Shown: positions 10,421 through 20,755 of the stretch, in pieces
Position numbering within the stretch: the stretch's first letter is position 1
Layout of the letters: each line of letters starts with the position of its first letter
Assembly (NCBI GenBank): GCA_037176885.1
Contig: JAWWNJ010000245.1
Span: 1-64,000 of the forward strand
Origin: Favolaschia claudopus
Lineage: Eukaryota; Basidiomycota; Agaricomycetes; Agaricales; Mycenaceae
Length of the DNA: 64,000 nucleotides
Direction: 5' to 3'
Notes under the pieces: model-generated
What the model was told of the DNA's origin: nothing
Seen by the model: only the letters and a program-made list of their open reading frames with translations
The model's database searches: none
Translations under genes and position numbers: made by a program

Positions 10421-11573
10421 CGGCCTTGCCCACATCCTTGGTCAATTGATCCCCTCAATCAGCGTCGCTCTTTTTCAGTATATTGTCAACCACTGCGATC
10501 TCCGCGCCCTCTCGCGCAACTTTACCTATGAATGGTTCCCCGCCCTCACGCGCCAAGTGCTAGACTTCCTTGCGACTTCCGAGACGGATGATCTTAGTGC
10601 TTTTCAAACCCATCTCATCACTTATCATGGCGCAGAGGTGAGTGTCTGCACTGTTTGTTATTTTGTAATCTCAATCCTAGTTCAGGCTGCAGCGTTCCGC
10701 TACCGCGACCGTGCTACGCATGACGGAATCCCTCGGTGTACACATGCTTTATCTGCCTACCGTTGCGAATGACACGTTCGACAAACCGGAGCCCACCTCT
10801 TTCCGCACGGGGTATCTTCTGGCATGCAGAAACGGGGTCAACCTGCCTTGGGTGAGTTGTCTTCATTCACGTCTCAACCTGCTTACTGAACTCTTCACCA
10901 CAGGCAATCCGCAACTTCGAAGGCGGGTCAGACACGTTTTTCAGCGTGATGGAAACCTCTCGCATCAGCTCTGCAGACTCTCTGCTGGCCGTTCTCGACA
11001 TTGTGAACGCTCCCAACTCAGCGGAACTCCTCGACTCTTTGCGCGGTATCACAGGCGACATCACTCTCACCTTCCACATGCTCATCGAGCGATACCTGCG
11101 TGGCATCGGCACTCCTTGTCCTGCGATGTTCGCTGCCGCAAAGGGAGCATTCCACTCCATCGTTGACCTAGACCGCATCGACTCCCCGGCCTTTCGCTCT
11201 CAGATGCTTGCGTGGGCTGCTACAGGCTCGCCCTTTGTTGATCCAGCGGGCGGTCGTATCTCGGTGCGTCTTTCCTTTGTTCTCTGATTCATACGCCGAG
11301 CTCAATCGCCCAACAGTTGGGCCCTATCAACACCCATGGAGAGGGTTATGGAATTCCTGGCGGTACCGTTGCCGAGCGCGATGTCTTGGCTAGGGAAGGT
11401 ACTTTTCATATCCAGACCTGCCACCGCAGCATCCGCTTCCAGTTGAATATGCCCTCCGCCTCGCCGAGGTTCGTTACGTTCCAGAGGGAGAATCTCGCGA
11501 CTTCCAAGAAGCTTTTGATTACTGGTTTTTGACTCAATCTCTCATCGCTATCGGTCGCCATAGTATGATGTAG
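10421..11573 (+). pseudogene. HECT-like ubiquitin ligase gene, 3' part
   Basis: Continuation of the split gene. The exon resumes as LAHILGQLIPSISVALFQY, matching the place where HECT N-lobes have a conserved leucine/glycine-rich helix. Introns are inferred at 10638-10685, 10853-10903 and 11264-11316, all GT..AG. The middle exon gives a long all-helical stretch ending at RSQMLAWAATGSP, comparable to the HECT C-lobe threonine-glycine-serine segment. A TC dipeptide near 11426 is a candidate for the catalytic cysteine. A frame change near 11440 leads into a C-terminal YVPEGESRDFQEAFDYWFL tail that stops at 11573. Without the insertion the gene would have looked nearly complete. Confidence 0.55.
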
Positions 11574-11973
11574 TTTTCTCTCTCCTTCAATCTGTCAGTG
11601 CTCCACCTATTGTGTAACATGTACTTGCTTTGTCTGCTCTAATGAAAAATGGTGTTGAGCTTTAACTCCTCTGAACCTCCTTGAGTTGAGGGAAGCTCTC
11701 AAATAAGCATTGTGCCTCAGAGATTGAATACGAGTTTGCGTATCTTTGGTTCTGAGACACCCATTTCCGAAACCTCATTACGCCGTCAATATTGGGCGGC
11801 ATGCCTTAGTTACATCTTTCCTCTGTAGTTGATACAATCTTCTATCCCTATGAGATTTTTAAGCATGAGTTTCCCTTGAATGTTAAGGCCCCATAACTCA
11901 AGTTTTGCGACGCCTTTCTGTCACACCTTGTGACATATGTGACACCGACACCTTCCTGCCACGCAACCGCAAG
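11574..11973. other. Intergenic, nothing recognised
   Basis: AT-rich sequence downstream of the HECT-like stop. No open frame of note and no repeat shared with other parts of the window. Confidence 0.4.
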
Positions 11974-12438
11974 TACAGTTGGATATCTCATAATGCATAA
12001 GGTCAAAATGCATAAACCTCATAATGCATAGGGTTTGGGGGTCCACCGACTTGGTAGGCGGGGGTTTTATGCATTTTGTTGATTTTGCATAATGCATAAG
12101 GTTTGGGTATGCGTTATGCATTTTGAAATCCCTGTTTTGGCCAACATTAGCTCAAAATACTAACCTTTTGAACCGTTTTAGAGAAAAATCATCGTATGGC
12201 TCCTTATTTGAGTTGAATGTTGGTTAAATGTGTGCGTTCTGGCAACTTTTACGATCATTTACCATATACGCTCAGAGATTTGGTCCCTCCGGCATCCCCC
12301 GAACTACCAAATATAGTGAAATCCGTGACGTGGTCACTCTGGTCACACTGCGTGACACCAGTTCGAAATGCATAATGCTCATAATCCATAAGGTTTGGGG
12401 GTCCACGGACCCTATGCATTGTGAGATATCCAACTGTA
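11974..12438. mobile_element. pogo/mariner-type MITE with TA target
   Basis: Ends read CAGTTGGATATCTCATAATG and, inverted from the right, CAGTTGGATATCTCACAATG, with one mismatch, bordered by TA (11974-11975 and 12437-12438). The CAGT start and TA target fit Tc1/mariner/pogo elements. The 461-bp interior is non-coding and carries repeated AATGCATAAGGTTTGGG-like motifs in several places near both ends, which could be transposase-binding sites. Confidence 0.75.
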
Positions 12439-12622
12439 CGACTCTAACAGGGACTCAGTCCAGCTAGTTCTATCCTGTATGCGACTGTTCAGAAGCGCCC
12501 CAACGAATTCTACTTCCATTGCTTCTGTTTTGTGCCATCCCAACAAATTCCGATCAACTCAGTTTTCCGCCCATTTTCTCTGAGTTGCGAGTACTTTGAG
12601 ACTCAGAGCACTGGGATGAGAC

Positions 12623-13051
12623 TAGTGTGACTGGCAGAATGGCAGAGTTCTGCCCATCAATTCTGCCAACCTGGCAATTGCCGGCAGTAGCTCGAGGAGC
12701 TTGGGCAGAACCTGGCAGAACCCATCGGCTAATGCCTTCCGTGAATGCCGGAGAGCCCTGATCAATTCTGAAAGGTTAGCCGAGTAAGCGGCAGCTCGCC
12801 GAATGTCACGTGAGAGAAAGGGTCTCCACCAAATCGACCACTTGCAATATGGTATCAGATGTAGAGTGGTATACAGTCTAGAATATCTTCACTGAGTCCA
12901 CACACTGCATCTTTAGTGTTATTTTGCACCAAAATTGGCTGCACTTGCGCTCCGGGGATAATTTCCTTATTAGGTTCTGCCAATTCTGCCGAAATCCGGC
13001 AATTGCCGTTCTGCCTGGCAGACCGGCAGAACTGACCTGCCATGTACACTA
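12623..13051. mobile_element. hAT-type MITE with 8-bp TSD
   Basis: A 429-bp non-coding element flanked by GATGAGAC on both sides (12615-12622 and 13052-13059). Ends are TAGTGTGACTGGCAG and, inverted, TAGTGTACATGGCAG. Both arms are dense in GGCAGAA/TTCTGCC words, giving a partial foldback. The 8-bp TSD and TAG start are typical of hAT. The hAT gene at 24-26.6 kb cannot be shown to be its driver. Confidence 0.82.
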
Positions 13052-13149
13052 GATGAGACCTAGGACTTCGGTCGTGTTCTGCTCAAGATCAAAGGCACTC
13101 AAGATGCACTTCTGACACCGAAATCCGCTGGCAAATATGTTTCTGCATC

Positions 13150-13980
13150 ATCTCTGATCTTTATATGATGCTGAACACGACGAGGAATGGGAAAAGTGGA
13201 AGCGTCAAATCGAGGATCACAAAGGCTGGGTTTCTTCTCCGATCCAAATACCGGAATACTTCGCTAATCGAGAACGGGTTCTCAGACTTGCAGAGAACAT
13301 TCACAATCTACTCGAATATCCCTCGCACCCAGCATTCCCGCATCCCTCCGTAACATCCCACCAAATACAACATCATCACTCGTTTGTGGACTTTCGCTTT
13401 CCATAAGCTTCTCGACTCGCTGCGTTCCTTCACTTCTCCTCTCGCCCTCGAACATCTTCAAGATTTTATCTACCACGCCTACACCTTTTATACAGGCTTG
13501 CTAGAGGAAGCCTCGCTCGACCCCTTTAAGAGCGGCTGGCTGGAAGCCTTGGGCGATCTTGCAAGCTAAAAATGACTGTGGCTGCTATGACGGGAACTCG
13601 AAGTGAATGGATATATACACCAAGTGTTCATATGTAGCAGAGTCAATACATCTTGGCCCCCCAAACGCGTATATTCGAAAGACGGAGGCTTGCAGCGGAA
13701 CGGCGAAGCGTCCGCGCTTCCTCACCTCACAGCCCCCCAATCCTCCAAACCACTACCACGCTTCCGAAACGAATCCCTTAGAACCCAAACGATGTTGGGA
13801 GACGCGCGACTCGACAGCAACAACGTCCGAATCCATTTCGATGCCCCCCAGTGCGGTCGGCAAGCGGCGCAAAGCAGAGCAAGTGGCCAAGGGAAAGCGA
13901 GGCGGGTGCCGGACGATCGTAAGGAAAGGGACGCGCAAGAGTATGATAAGTGAGACGAGGTGCATCGTGCCACTTCTTAT
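13150..13980 (+). pseudogene. EST1/SMG7-like gene fragment, decayed
   Basis: An open stretch from about 13150 encodes DEEWEKWKRQIEDHKGW, then FANRERVLRLAENIHNLLEY and FVDFRFP. Another frame (13384-13569) carries SPLALEHLQDFIYHAYTFYT and GWLEALGDLA. This is the layout I associate with the helical DNA/RNA-binding domain of fungal EST1-like proteins, which act in telomere maintenance or mRNA decay. Frame changes near 13400 and a stop after GDLAS at 13569 show it is broken. Arg/Lys-rich coding-like sequence continues to about 13980. Identification is from memory of the family pattern, so moderate. Confidence 0.5.
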
Positions 13981-14291
13981 CGCGGAAAGTTTGCTAACGA
14001 GATTTTAGTGGGATAGAATGTATACACCAAGTGTCCGCAACGGAGGCATGCAGCTGAACTGTCAGCGCTTCCTCGTACTCGCAACTCATCCCAACACTGT
14101 CCAATCCACTTTAATGTCGGAAAGGTGTCGACTACAGGGATTTACTTCTCTTCGACGGCGGCCGCGTCCGACGGCGCTCCCTCTCGCTTGAGCGCCAATG
14201 CCAGTCAAGACGGCCTGCAGGACTATACATGCCGCTGACGAAGAGGTCTCCCAAGTCTCAGCAATTCGGTATAAATCCGAGGTGCGTCGTC
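13981..14291. other. Unassigned flank of the Copia element
   Basis: No gene recognised. The five bases before the Copia LTR (TCGTC) do not match those after its 3' LTR (CCCCA). Confidence 0.35.
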
Positions 14292-14598
14292 TGTCAGAAT
14301 ATGAATTATTCCGGGTAGCCGCCCCGCCGCTCCGGCCTTGATAGATATCTGATACTTATCATACAGCCTTGTTCTTACATATAAACCGCGCTCGTCTGTC
14401 CACCACCCTCAGTCTTTCATCCCACATTGCGGGAGACTGAGGGTGAGTTCTCTTTCTATCTACCTACTTGTATTTACTTACTCATTGTGTAGTTATTGCG
14501 CCTTCCGCGCATTTTCAGGTATTTAATATACAGTCTTTCATCCCACATTGCGGGAGACTGAGGTTATTGCGCCTTCCGCGCATTTTCAGATTCTGTTA
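14292..14598 (+). repeat. 5' LTR of the Copia element, with internal duplication
   Basis: TGTCAGAATATG to TTCAGATTCTGTTA, with TATAAACC at 14380. It is 307 bp against 240 bp for the 3' LTR. The extra length is a repeat: CAGTCTTTCATCCCACATTG and TTATTGCGCCTTCCGCGCAT each occur twice. The primer-binding site GGTTATGGGCC follows at 14599. Confidence 0.88.
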
Positions 14599-14773
14599 GG
14601 TTATGGGCCACCGAGCGCTAGCTCTCTGAAGACATACCTATTGGAAGACTCACCTGCTCGCTCATCAGAGCTCGAAGCATCACAAGCACAGACTTGTATC
14701 AATCAATCAATCACACAACCTGTTGCCGAAATTCCCTCGGACTCTGGTTATCTCACCTCGGACTTCTCACACA

Positions 14774-15916
14774 ATGTCAACTGCGGCAAACTCGGCTTCT
14801 TCTGAGCTTTCCGGAGCAGAAGACTGGCCAATTTTTCATGTTAATGCTACAGTGGAACTGCGCCTACAGGGAGTCTACACTCTGCTTGAATCTGTTATCC
14901 TCGCTGCAAATGCAGCTGATGCCACTGTTGCTGCTGCTGCTGTTACTCCTCTGCCTGCCACAGCTCCTGTTGCTGGCGTAGCTTTCAAGGATACCCCTGG
15001 CGAACGTAATAGCCGTGCTTTAGGTGTCATTCAGAAGCTTCTTTCAGCAGAACTGCGCACAGAGTATGTCAACGAATCTAATGCTGGAATTCTCTGGGCC
15101 AAACTGCGCCAGCGCTTTGAAGCAGAAAATCGTGCCGATTCCGCAATGGGTGTTCTAGCAGAACTTTTTAGCACCAACCTCGTTATTGAAGGCGAACCAG
15201 AGCTCATGGATCGCAACAAGATTCTTTCTCATGTAGCTGCTATCAAGACCTGTTTTGATAGGCTTGCACGCCTGGAATTTCCATTTCCCCCAGAGCTTCA
15301 GCCTCTCATTCTGCTCAGCACTCTACCAGATGATAGCTACTGGACAGGGATTAAAGGGAACATTGTGTCCTCTCTTGGTACAGGCATAACTTGGGATAAA
15401 GCTCGTGCTCGCCTGATCACTCTTGGTAAACTGCCAAAGAGTGAGAACAGCGACGACACTGCTCTAGCTGCTGAATCCACAAACCCTGGCAAAGGAAAGC
15501 CATCTGCCAAGGGCGATAAACATTGCCTTATACATGGACAAAACAAATCCCATACTTCCGATAACTGCTATCAGTTGAAGAATCTAGCGCAGGGATCAAA
15601 GGACTCCAAGAAGAATGACAAGCAGAAGTCTGAGAAAGCGAGACCTAGAAAGCGCCGTGACAAGGCAAATGCCTCTGCTACTACAGATTCTGAATCTGAT
15701 TCCGATGACTCTGAACATGGACATTTAGCTGTACCTGTTGTTTCCCAGAAATCTTATGCTGCTATGTCTGCTTATCTTTTGAGTGATGCAAACCCTTCAT
15801 CCAAAGCTGTGGTAATTGACTCTGGAGCTTCTACCACCATGACACCAAATGAGGCATGGTTTGAGACAGGTTCTTATAAAGTACTCACTCCACCAAAAAG
15901 GGGTGCGGCTTGGTAA
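14774..15916 (+). CDS. gag: Copia Gag and start of protease
   Basis: 380 codons from ATG 14774, which sits in a good ACAATG context; an in-frame ATG at 14723 is less likely. The N-terminus resembles Copia Gag, followed by a helical core (residues about 60-230) containing LWAKLRQRFEAEN and RLARLEFPFPPELQPLIL. A zinc-knuckle variant, CLIHGQNKSHTSDNC, is followed by a Lys/Arg-rich basic stretch. The aspartic protease motif VVIDSGASTTMT is at about residue 345. The frame is lost right after the protease begins, at about 15905, where another frame continues. The product would be Gag with a cut-short protease. Confidence 0.85.
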   Translation: MSTAANSASSELSGAEDWPIFHVNATVELRLQGVYTLLESVILAANAADATVAAAAVTPLPATAPVAGVAFKDTPGERNSRALGVIQKLLSAELRTEYVNESNAGILWAKLRQRFEAENRADSAMGVLAELFSTNLVIEGEPELMDRNKILSHVAAIKTCFDRLARLEFPFPPELQPLILLSTLPDDSYWTGIKGNIVSSLGTGITWDKARARLITLGKLPKSENSDDTALAAESTNPGKGKPSAKGDKHCLIHGQNKSHTSDNCYQLKNLAQGSKDSKKNDKQKSEKARPRKRRDKANASATTDSESDSDDSEHGHLAVPVVSQKSYAAMSAYLLSDANPSSKAVVIDSGASTTMTPNEAWFETGSYKVLTPPKRGAAW

Positions 15917-16711
15917 TGACACATATTGTGATGCAGTTGGAACTGGAACCATCCGTCTATCTTGCAAAACAAAGCGAGGGATGTCTGATGTCTCTCTACG
16001 TGCATTACATGTCCCATCCTTTGGTATCACACTTGTCTCAGTGCAACAAATGGCTAAAAGGGATACAATTGCATGTTCGAAGCAGATGTCTGCATTGTTC
16101 GAAACCCAAAAGGGCAAAGAATGATTGAAGCCCAGCATCGGAAGGGACTGTACCACATTGTCTATACTCCTTTGAGTGAAGATCCACATGCACTATTTGC
16201 TATGGATATCAATCATCTTCATCGAATATCTGGTCATACAAATTTCCAACTATTACAGAAATCTGTTGCTAAAGGCCGACTTGGTGAAATTACATCCTTG
16301 ACAGGAATCCCCAAATTCTGTGAACCCTGTGTTCTTGGGAAAATGAAGAAATTACCATTTTCCAAAAGTCAAACCAAAGCTCGTGGTCCTTTAGATATTG
16401 TATCATCTGATGTTGGTGGTCCCGTAACACCTGAAGGCCCAGGTGGAATACGCTACTGGGTGGTCCTTATAGATCATCATTCCTCTGAGGTGTGGATTCT
16501 ATTTGCCCAAAAGAAATCCCAAGTCTATTCAAAACTCAAAGAATGGCGAAAATCTACTGAGGCTCATTTTCGTGCTCAAATTGCTAATTGGGAATTCTGT
16601 GAGGGCTGGACTCGATTCTTTCGCACAGATGGGGGTGGTGAATTCACGTCTCATCAAATGGAAACAGAATTCAAACGTCTAGGCATCATCCATGAAACAA
16701 CAGCACCTTAC
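15905..16711 (+). pseudogene. pol: Copia protease end and integrase N-terminal half
   Basis: A frame opening upstream (15849-16124) carries the protease remainder as far as SFGITLVSVQQMAK, and overlaps the next frame from 16073. That frame has the pre-integrase HHCC zinc finger (HLHRISGH, then CEPCVLGK; about 16210-16345). The integrase core follows, with its first catalytic Asp in IVSSDVGGP and the second in RTDGGGEF (about 16625). The reading frame then runs into the solo LTR at 16712. Integrase would insert element DNA into the chromosome. The two frame changes make it non-functional. Confidence 0.85.
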
Positions 16712-17049
16712 TGTCAGGGGAACTCCCTCTTTTGGCACTACACAGCCACCTATGACGCAGGCCTCCTGCAGATTTCCCACTTTCCCGTCAAATCCCCAAA
16801 GCCCTATGTCATCGTGGAGTAAGGCATGTGACTTGGCCCGGGATCATTGCCGATTGCTCCGAGCTTGTGGGAACTAGTTACTATATGTTTACTGCACCTA
16901 GCGTGGGAATCCTCAGCCTTTCTTCTCTTTGGATTCTCCCTCGCTAGGTGCGCTGTGATGTATTCTTAGTAGCTTCTTAATTAACTTTGGATTCTCCCTC
17001 GCTAGACCCTCGAGACATCTCGGGTCCTAAAGGTTGCCCTTACACTTAC
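16707..17049 (+). mobile_element. Solo Ty3/Gypsy LTR inserted in the Copia integrase
   Basis: A 333-bp LTR (16712-17044), TGTCAGGGG..CCCTTACA, nearly identical to the LTR at 3794-4124. It is flanked by CTTAC on both sides (16707-16711 and 17045-17049). Dropping the LTR and one CTTAC restores the integrase frame, which continues as TPEQNGVAERMNQT with the catalytic Glu. It is the footprint of a full Gypsy insertion followed by LTR-LTR recombination. Confidence 0.92.
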
Positions 17050-18143
17050 ACTCCAGAGCAAAACGGAGTAGCAGAGCGAATGAATCAAACACTTGTTTCC
17101 AGAGCTACAACTATGTTGATTGCCTCACGCCTTCCTCGTAAATTTTGGGTCTTAGCAATGCGAGCAGCTGGTTATACTGTGAATAGAACACCTACTTCAG
17201 CACAGGAATTTGAGATCCCTCATGAGAAACTTTTTGACCGTCCAATAAACATACGACACCTGCATCCCTTTGGCTGTAGAGCTTATCCTCTGATTCCTAA
17301 AGAAAAGCGTCACAAGCAGAAATTTGGCGATAAAGCAAAGCGTTGCATCTTTGTTGGCTACCATGAAAACAGTAAAGCGTATGACTTGCTAGTAATCAAC
17401 AAAGATGGTTCTTATGGTGAAACCATCACATCTAGGCATGTTCGGTTTGATGACCAGGAACTTGATTCACCTATAGAACCAAAGCTTGAGGCACCTGCTA
17501 CATCTAGGAAAGAATTTGAGGATTTTGCTCAGACACTGCGGAAGAGGTCTACCCCATATTATGGTGATGATGACGATGATGGTGAACTGGACACTTTGCC
17601 CCACCCAATACCAGGTTCAGTGGGGGATAATCTAAGTCAGGCTGATCCGCCGTCTATTGTCCATCCATCAAATAGGGGAGCTCCACCATTGCGCAAGGTC
17701 GCAGGCGTACGACAGGAACCTACTAGGCGGTCAACACGTCCACATGCAAGGGCACAACATCCCACTGCTGAGTACGACAGAATAGCTGAAGGACCACAGC
17801 ATCAGTCAAAAGCTCAGCGTGATGCAGAGAATGCAGCACGTAAACAGGCGAAAGAAAATGAAGCTTCTGTCGAACCAGACATTGAAGTCCCTGATGCTCC
17901 AGAGGCAGTCTTGCTTGCTTCTCTAGATGATGCTATTGAAGAAGCCTTTTTAGCTCAGAACCCTCTTGACCCTTCTAGTTGGCAAGAAGCATTGCAGGGT
18001 CCTAATGCTGAACATTGGAAAGCTGGACTTGAAGAGGAACTTGCTGGTTTCCGAGCAAATGATGTCTATGATGTTGTTCCCATACCAGACGGTGTCAAGC
18101 CTATTAAATCCAAAGTGGTTCCCAAAGTCAAAGTGGATGAAAC
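17050..18143 (+). pseudogene. pol: Copia integrase C-terminal half and linker to reverse transcriptase
   Basis: Continues from the integrase catalytic Glu (NGVAERMNQ) through the Copia integrase C-terminal segment with FGCRAYPLIPKEKR and KRCIFVGYHENSKAYDLL. A long acidic and charged linker leads to the start of reverse transcriptase (NPLDPSSWQEALQGP, VKPIKSKVV). It ends at the small solo LTR at 18144. Between its bounds the frame is open, so damage here is by insertion, not by point decay. Confidence 0.85.
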
Positions 18144-18313
18144 TGTTGAACGTGGTGTTTGGCGTGGTTTGGTACAGACGGTGTCGTTCTCCTTATTTGT
18201 ACATTGTCACGTATTTAGGCATTTTGTGACAATGTGACTGGGCTTTTCGCCTCCCATCTGGTGCTCTTTTTGCCTTTTCGGCTTCCATCTGGTGTACACC
18301 TTCCAACAGAAAC
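18139..18313 (+). mobile_element. Small solo LTR in the Copia reverse transcriptase
   Basis: 165 bp (18144-18308), starting TGTTGAACG and ending CTTCCAACA, with GAAAC on both sides (18139-18143 and 18309-18313). TG..CA ends and a 5-bp TSD mark an LTR, of a size typical for TRIM or small Copia elements. Removing it restores the reverse-transcriptase frame. No second copy of this LTR was found in the window. Confidence 0.85.
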
Positions 18314-18592
18314 AGGCAAAATTGCTCGTTACAAAGTCCGAATCGTTCTCAGAGGAGATACTCAGAAAGAAGGTGTTGACTACAAAGAAGTTTTTGCGCC
18401 CACTGCCAATCTTTGAGTCTGTTCGCATCATTTGTGCTCTTGCTGCCAAATATAACTTAGAACTGGATCAGCTGGATGTTTCACAAGCCTACCTCAATGG
18501 TAAACTGGAGGAAGAAATCTACATGATGCCTCCAAATGGTGTTGAAATTCCAGAAGGTCACTGCTGGCGACTCAAGTGTTCATTGTATGGTC

Positions 18593-19534
18593 TTACACTG
18601 TGCAAAGTATACATCATGAAATTCATGCAAACTGTCATGAATTTCAGGTTTCATGATGTTTTGTCATGAAGCACACCATGAATTTCAAGGGGGGTTTCAT
18701 GATGCTCAGAAGCTCATTTTTGCAAGATTATGAATTCATGACAAAACATCACGAATTTTCGTCATAAAGAACCGAGCGATTTTTTCTGGCTAAGTCCACC
18801 AAGAGTTAAGTGGGTAGGGTGATAATATCAATAATAAAGCCAATAAATGGTATCAGTCGGTCTCTGGTCTCTATCAAGTGCACACTGCTGAAAATTAGAA
18901 ACAAATGAGGAGAACGGGGATGAACAACTTGAGACTGTGCAGTATGACATCCATATATTAGAGACTTTGCGGTAGCCACTGGTGGCTATTGGTGGCTAAT
19001 TTTTCTCGGGACCGGATGACAGCCTCTGGGTGGATTAGCCACTATTTGTACTACCTATTCACGGGATGCTAGGGTGGCTAACTCGAGCGGGAGGCTCAAA
19101 AAACTATTGCACACGAAGAGCCACAAATAGCCACCGGTGGCTTCCGCAAAGTCTTTATTGGCGAAGCTAACAAAGTTTATAATTCCCACTTAGTCTACCA
19201 GTAGTACTCTCAACGTGATATACTGTAGCATGGCACACGGCGGTCTTGAGTTCGATGCCGGCTGGTGGCATCTGAGGTTGGTGGTATGAGGTTGGTGGTT
19301 GTTTATTTGCTTTGCACCGCTCTCGTTTCATGATATTTTGTTCTGAAATACTTGATAAAACATCATGAAAAAACGTCATGAAGAGCCCCATAATCATCAT
19401 GAAAACATACTTTCAATTCATGATGTTTCGTTAGCAATTTCCAGGCGATTCATCATGAATTCCTGGACATAATGTTAGGATTTTCATGGCCAACAACATC
19501 ATGAATTTCATGACCCTTCCTTTGCACAGTGTTA
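18593..19534. mobile_element. Non-autonomous TIR element, CACTG ends, TTA duplication
   Basis: 936 bp (18596-19531) between TTA copies (18593-18595 and 19532-19534). TIR CACTGTGCAAAG is perfect at both ends. CACTG termini with a 3-bp TSD fit the CACTA/CMC superfamily. The interior is non-coding and full of palindromic CATGAAATTCATG and CATCATGAAA words near both ends, likely transposase-binding sites. It carries a nested MITE at 18959-19157. Excision of the insert and one TTA restores the Copia reading frame. Confidence 0.85.
18959..19157. mobile_element. MITE, TAGAG/TTTGCG family, copy 2 (nested)
   Basis: About 199 bp including TA at each end. TIRs GAGACTTTGCGGTAGCCA and, inverted, AAGACTTTGCGGAAGCCA. 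Sub-terminal GGTGGCTA/TAGCCACC repeats occur as in the other copies. It lies inside the CACTG element, so it is younger than that element. Confidence 0.75.
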
Positions 19535-20128
19535 AACAAGCTGGGAGAACTTGGAACAGGACTGACTTTTGACACAGAGATTGTAAAACTCGGATTTCAT
19601 CGCTTGAATTCAGAGACCTGCCTTTATGTTTATAAAGAAGGCAAACAGACTTGTTTTGTTGTGGTCTATGTTGATGATCTTCTTGTTGCTGCAACTTCTA
19701 AAGAATTCTCTTCCAAAGTCAAAAGAATGCTTTCATCTACTTTTAAGATGCGAGACCTAGGTCCAGCCAAATACCTCCTTGGGATCGAGATCGTTCGAAA
19801 CCGTAAGAAGCGCACCATTGCACTGAACCAGCGTCAGTATATTGACAAAGTCCTTTCTCGCTATGGCATGACAGACTGCAAACCTGTATTCACGCCTATG
19901 TCTACTGGAACCCCGCTCACAGAGAATGACCCTGATGACGACAGTATCATTACCCATATGGCTATTGTCGAAGGTGGATCTATTGTTCCATATCAAAGTG
20001 TAATCGGGTCTGCCATGTATGCCATGCTAGGTACTCGACCAGATCTTGCATACAGTGTAGGAGTACTTGGTCGATTCAAAGAGAATTCATTGGGCAGCAG
20101 CAAAACGACTTCTTCGATACCTCAATCG

Positions 20129-20755
20129 ATAACGGTGCGAGCACCGGTCCCCTACTCTGAAAGGTTTGAAGGTGTTAGTAGCAGTACAGACCGAGATGTT
20201 TTGATGTACTATACCAAGGCCGCAGTGGCAAGGCGGGCCGGCCAAAGCTCGCTCGGTCGACGCTTGCGCGTCGACCAGCTCTCATTGGCAGGTGAGGTTT
20301 AAGTTTTTGGACCTTTGGTGTACAAAACCGCCAAAGCTCGCTCGGTCGACGCTCGCGCGCCGACCAGCTCTCATTGGCCGGTGCGGGTGGGCAGCTTTTG
20401 ATCATCACCTCGGCATAGACGGCTTAGCGTCGGCTAGCGCGGCTCTGTCATTCCAGCTGCTTTTTGCGGCATGTAAAACAAATCGGTTGAGCAAGTGGTT
20501 GAGAGGCGGAATTTAAAAACGCCTGAAATCAACTGGCACTGTACGGCATCCAGACAAGGTCTATCATATCACAGGAATCACAATCGGCATCTGACTTGCC
20601 GACGACCGGTAAATTACCGACATATTGTGGAGCAACAAAATCTGTGGAGTGATGAAGCCGTAAGTGCCGTAATTTTGATGTGTTCGAGTGAGGGGCGAAG
20701 TGACAGTTCAGCCCCACAGAACCCTACCTCTGTAAACAGAGTAGGGGAAGGCACC
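20129..20755. mobile_element. Insertion in Copia between reverse transcriptase and RNase H
   Basis: About 627 bp of foreign sequence separates HWAAAKRLLRYLN from HWELVYNGADIS. Ends share CCCCTACTCTG in inverted orientation (near 20149 and 20738). No clean TSD was identified, so the boundaries are approximate. Inside is a direct repeat of about 47 bp (20241-20291 and 20330-20382) containing GCTCGCTCGGTCGACGCT and a CGCG palindrome. Confidence 0.6.

Larger units (their letters stand above)
18314..20128 (+). pseudogene. pol: Copia reverse transcriptase, split by a TIR element
   Basis: Reverse transcriptase resumes with ARYKVRIVLRGDTQKEGVDY and contains LDVSQAYLNG, where the first catalytic Asp lies. 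It is cut at SLYGL by the element 18596-19531 and continues from 19535 with the palm containing VVYVDDLLVAA (catalytic YVDD, near 19670). Conserved downstream segments include YLLGIEIVR and GTRPDLAYSVGVL. A frame change near 20085 and the insert after 20128 end it. Copies RNA into DNA in intact relatives; inactive here. Confidence 0.88.
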
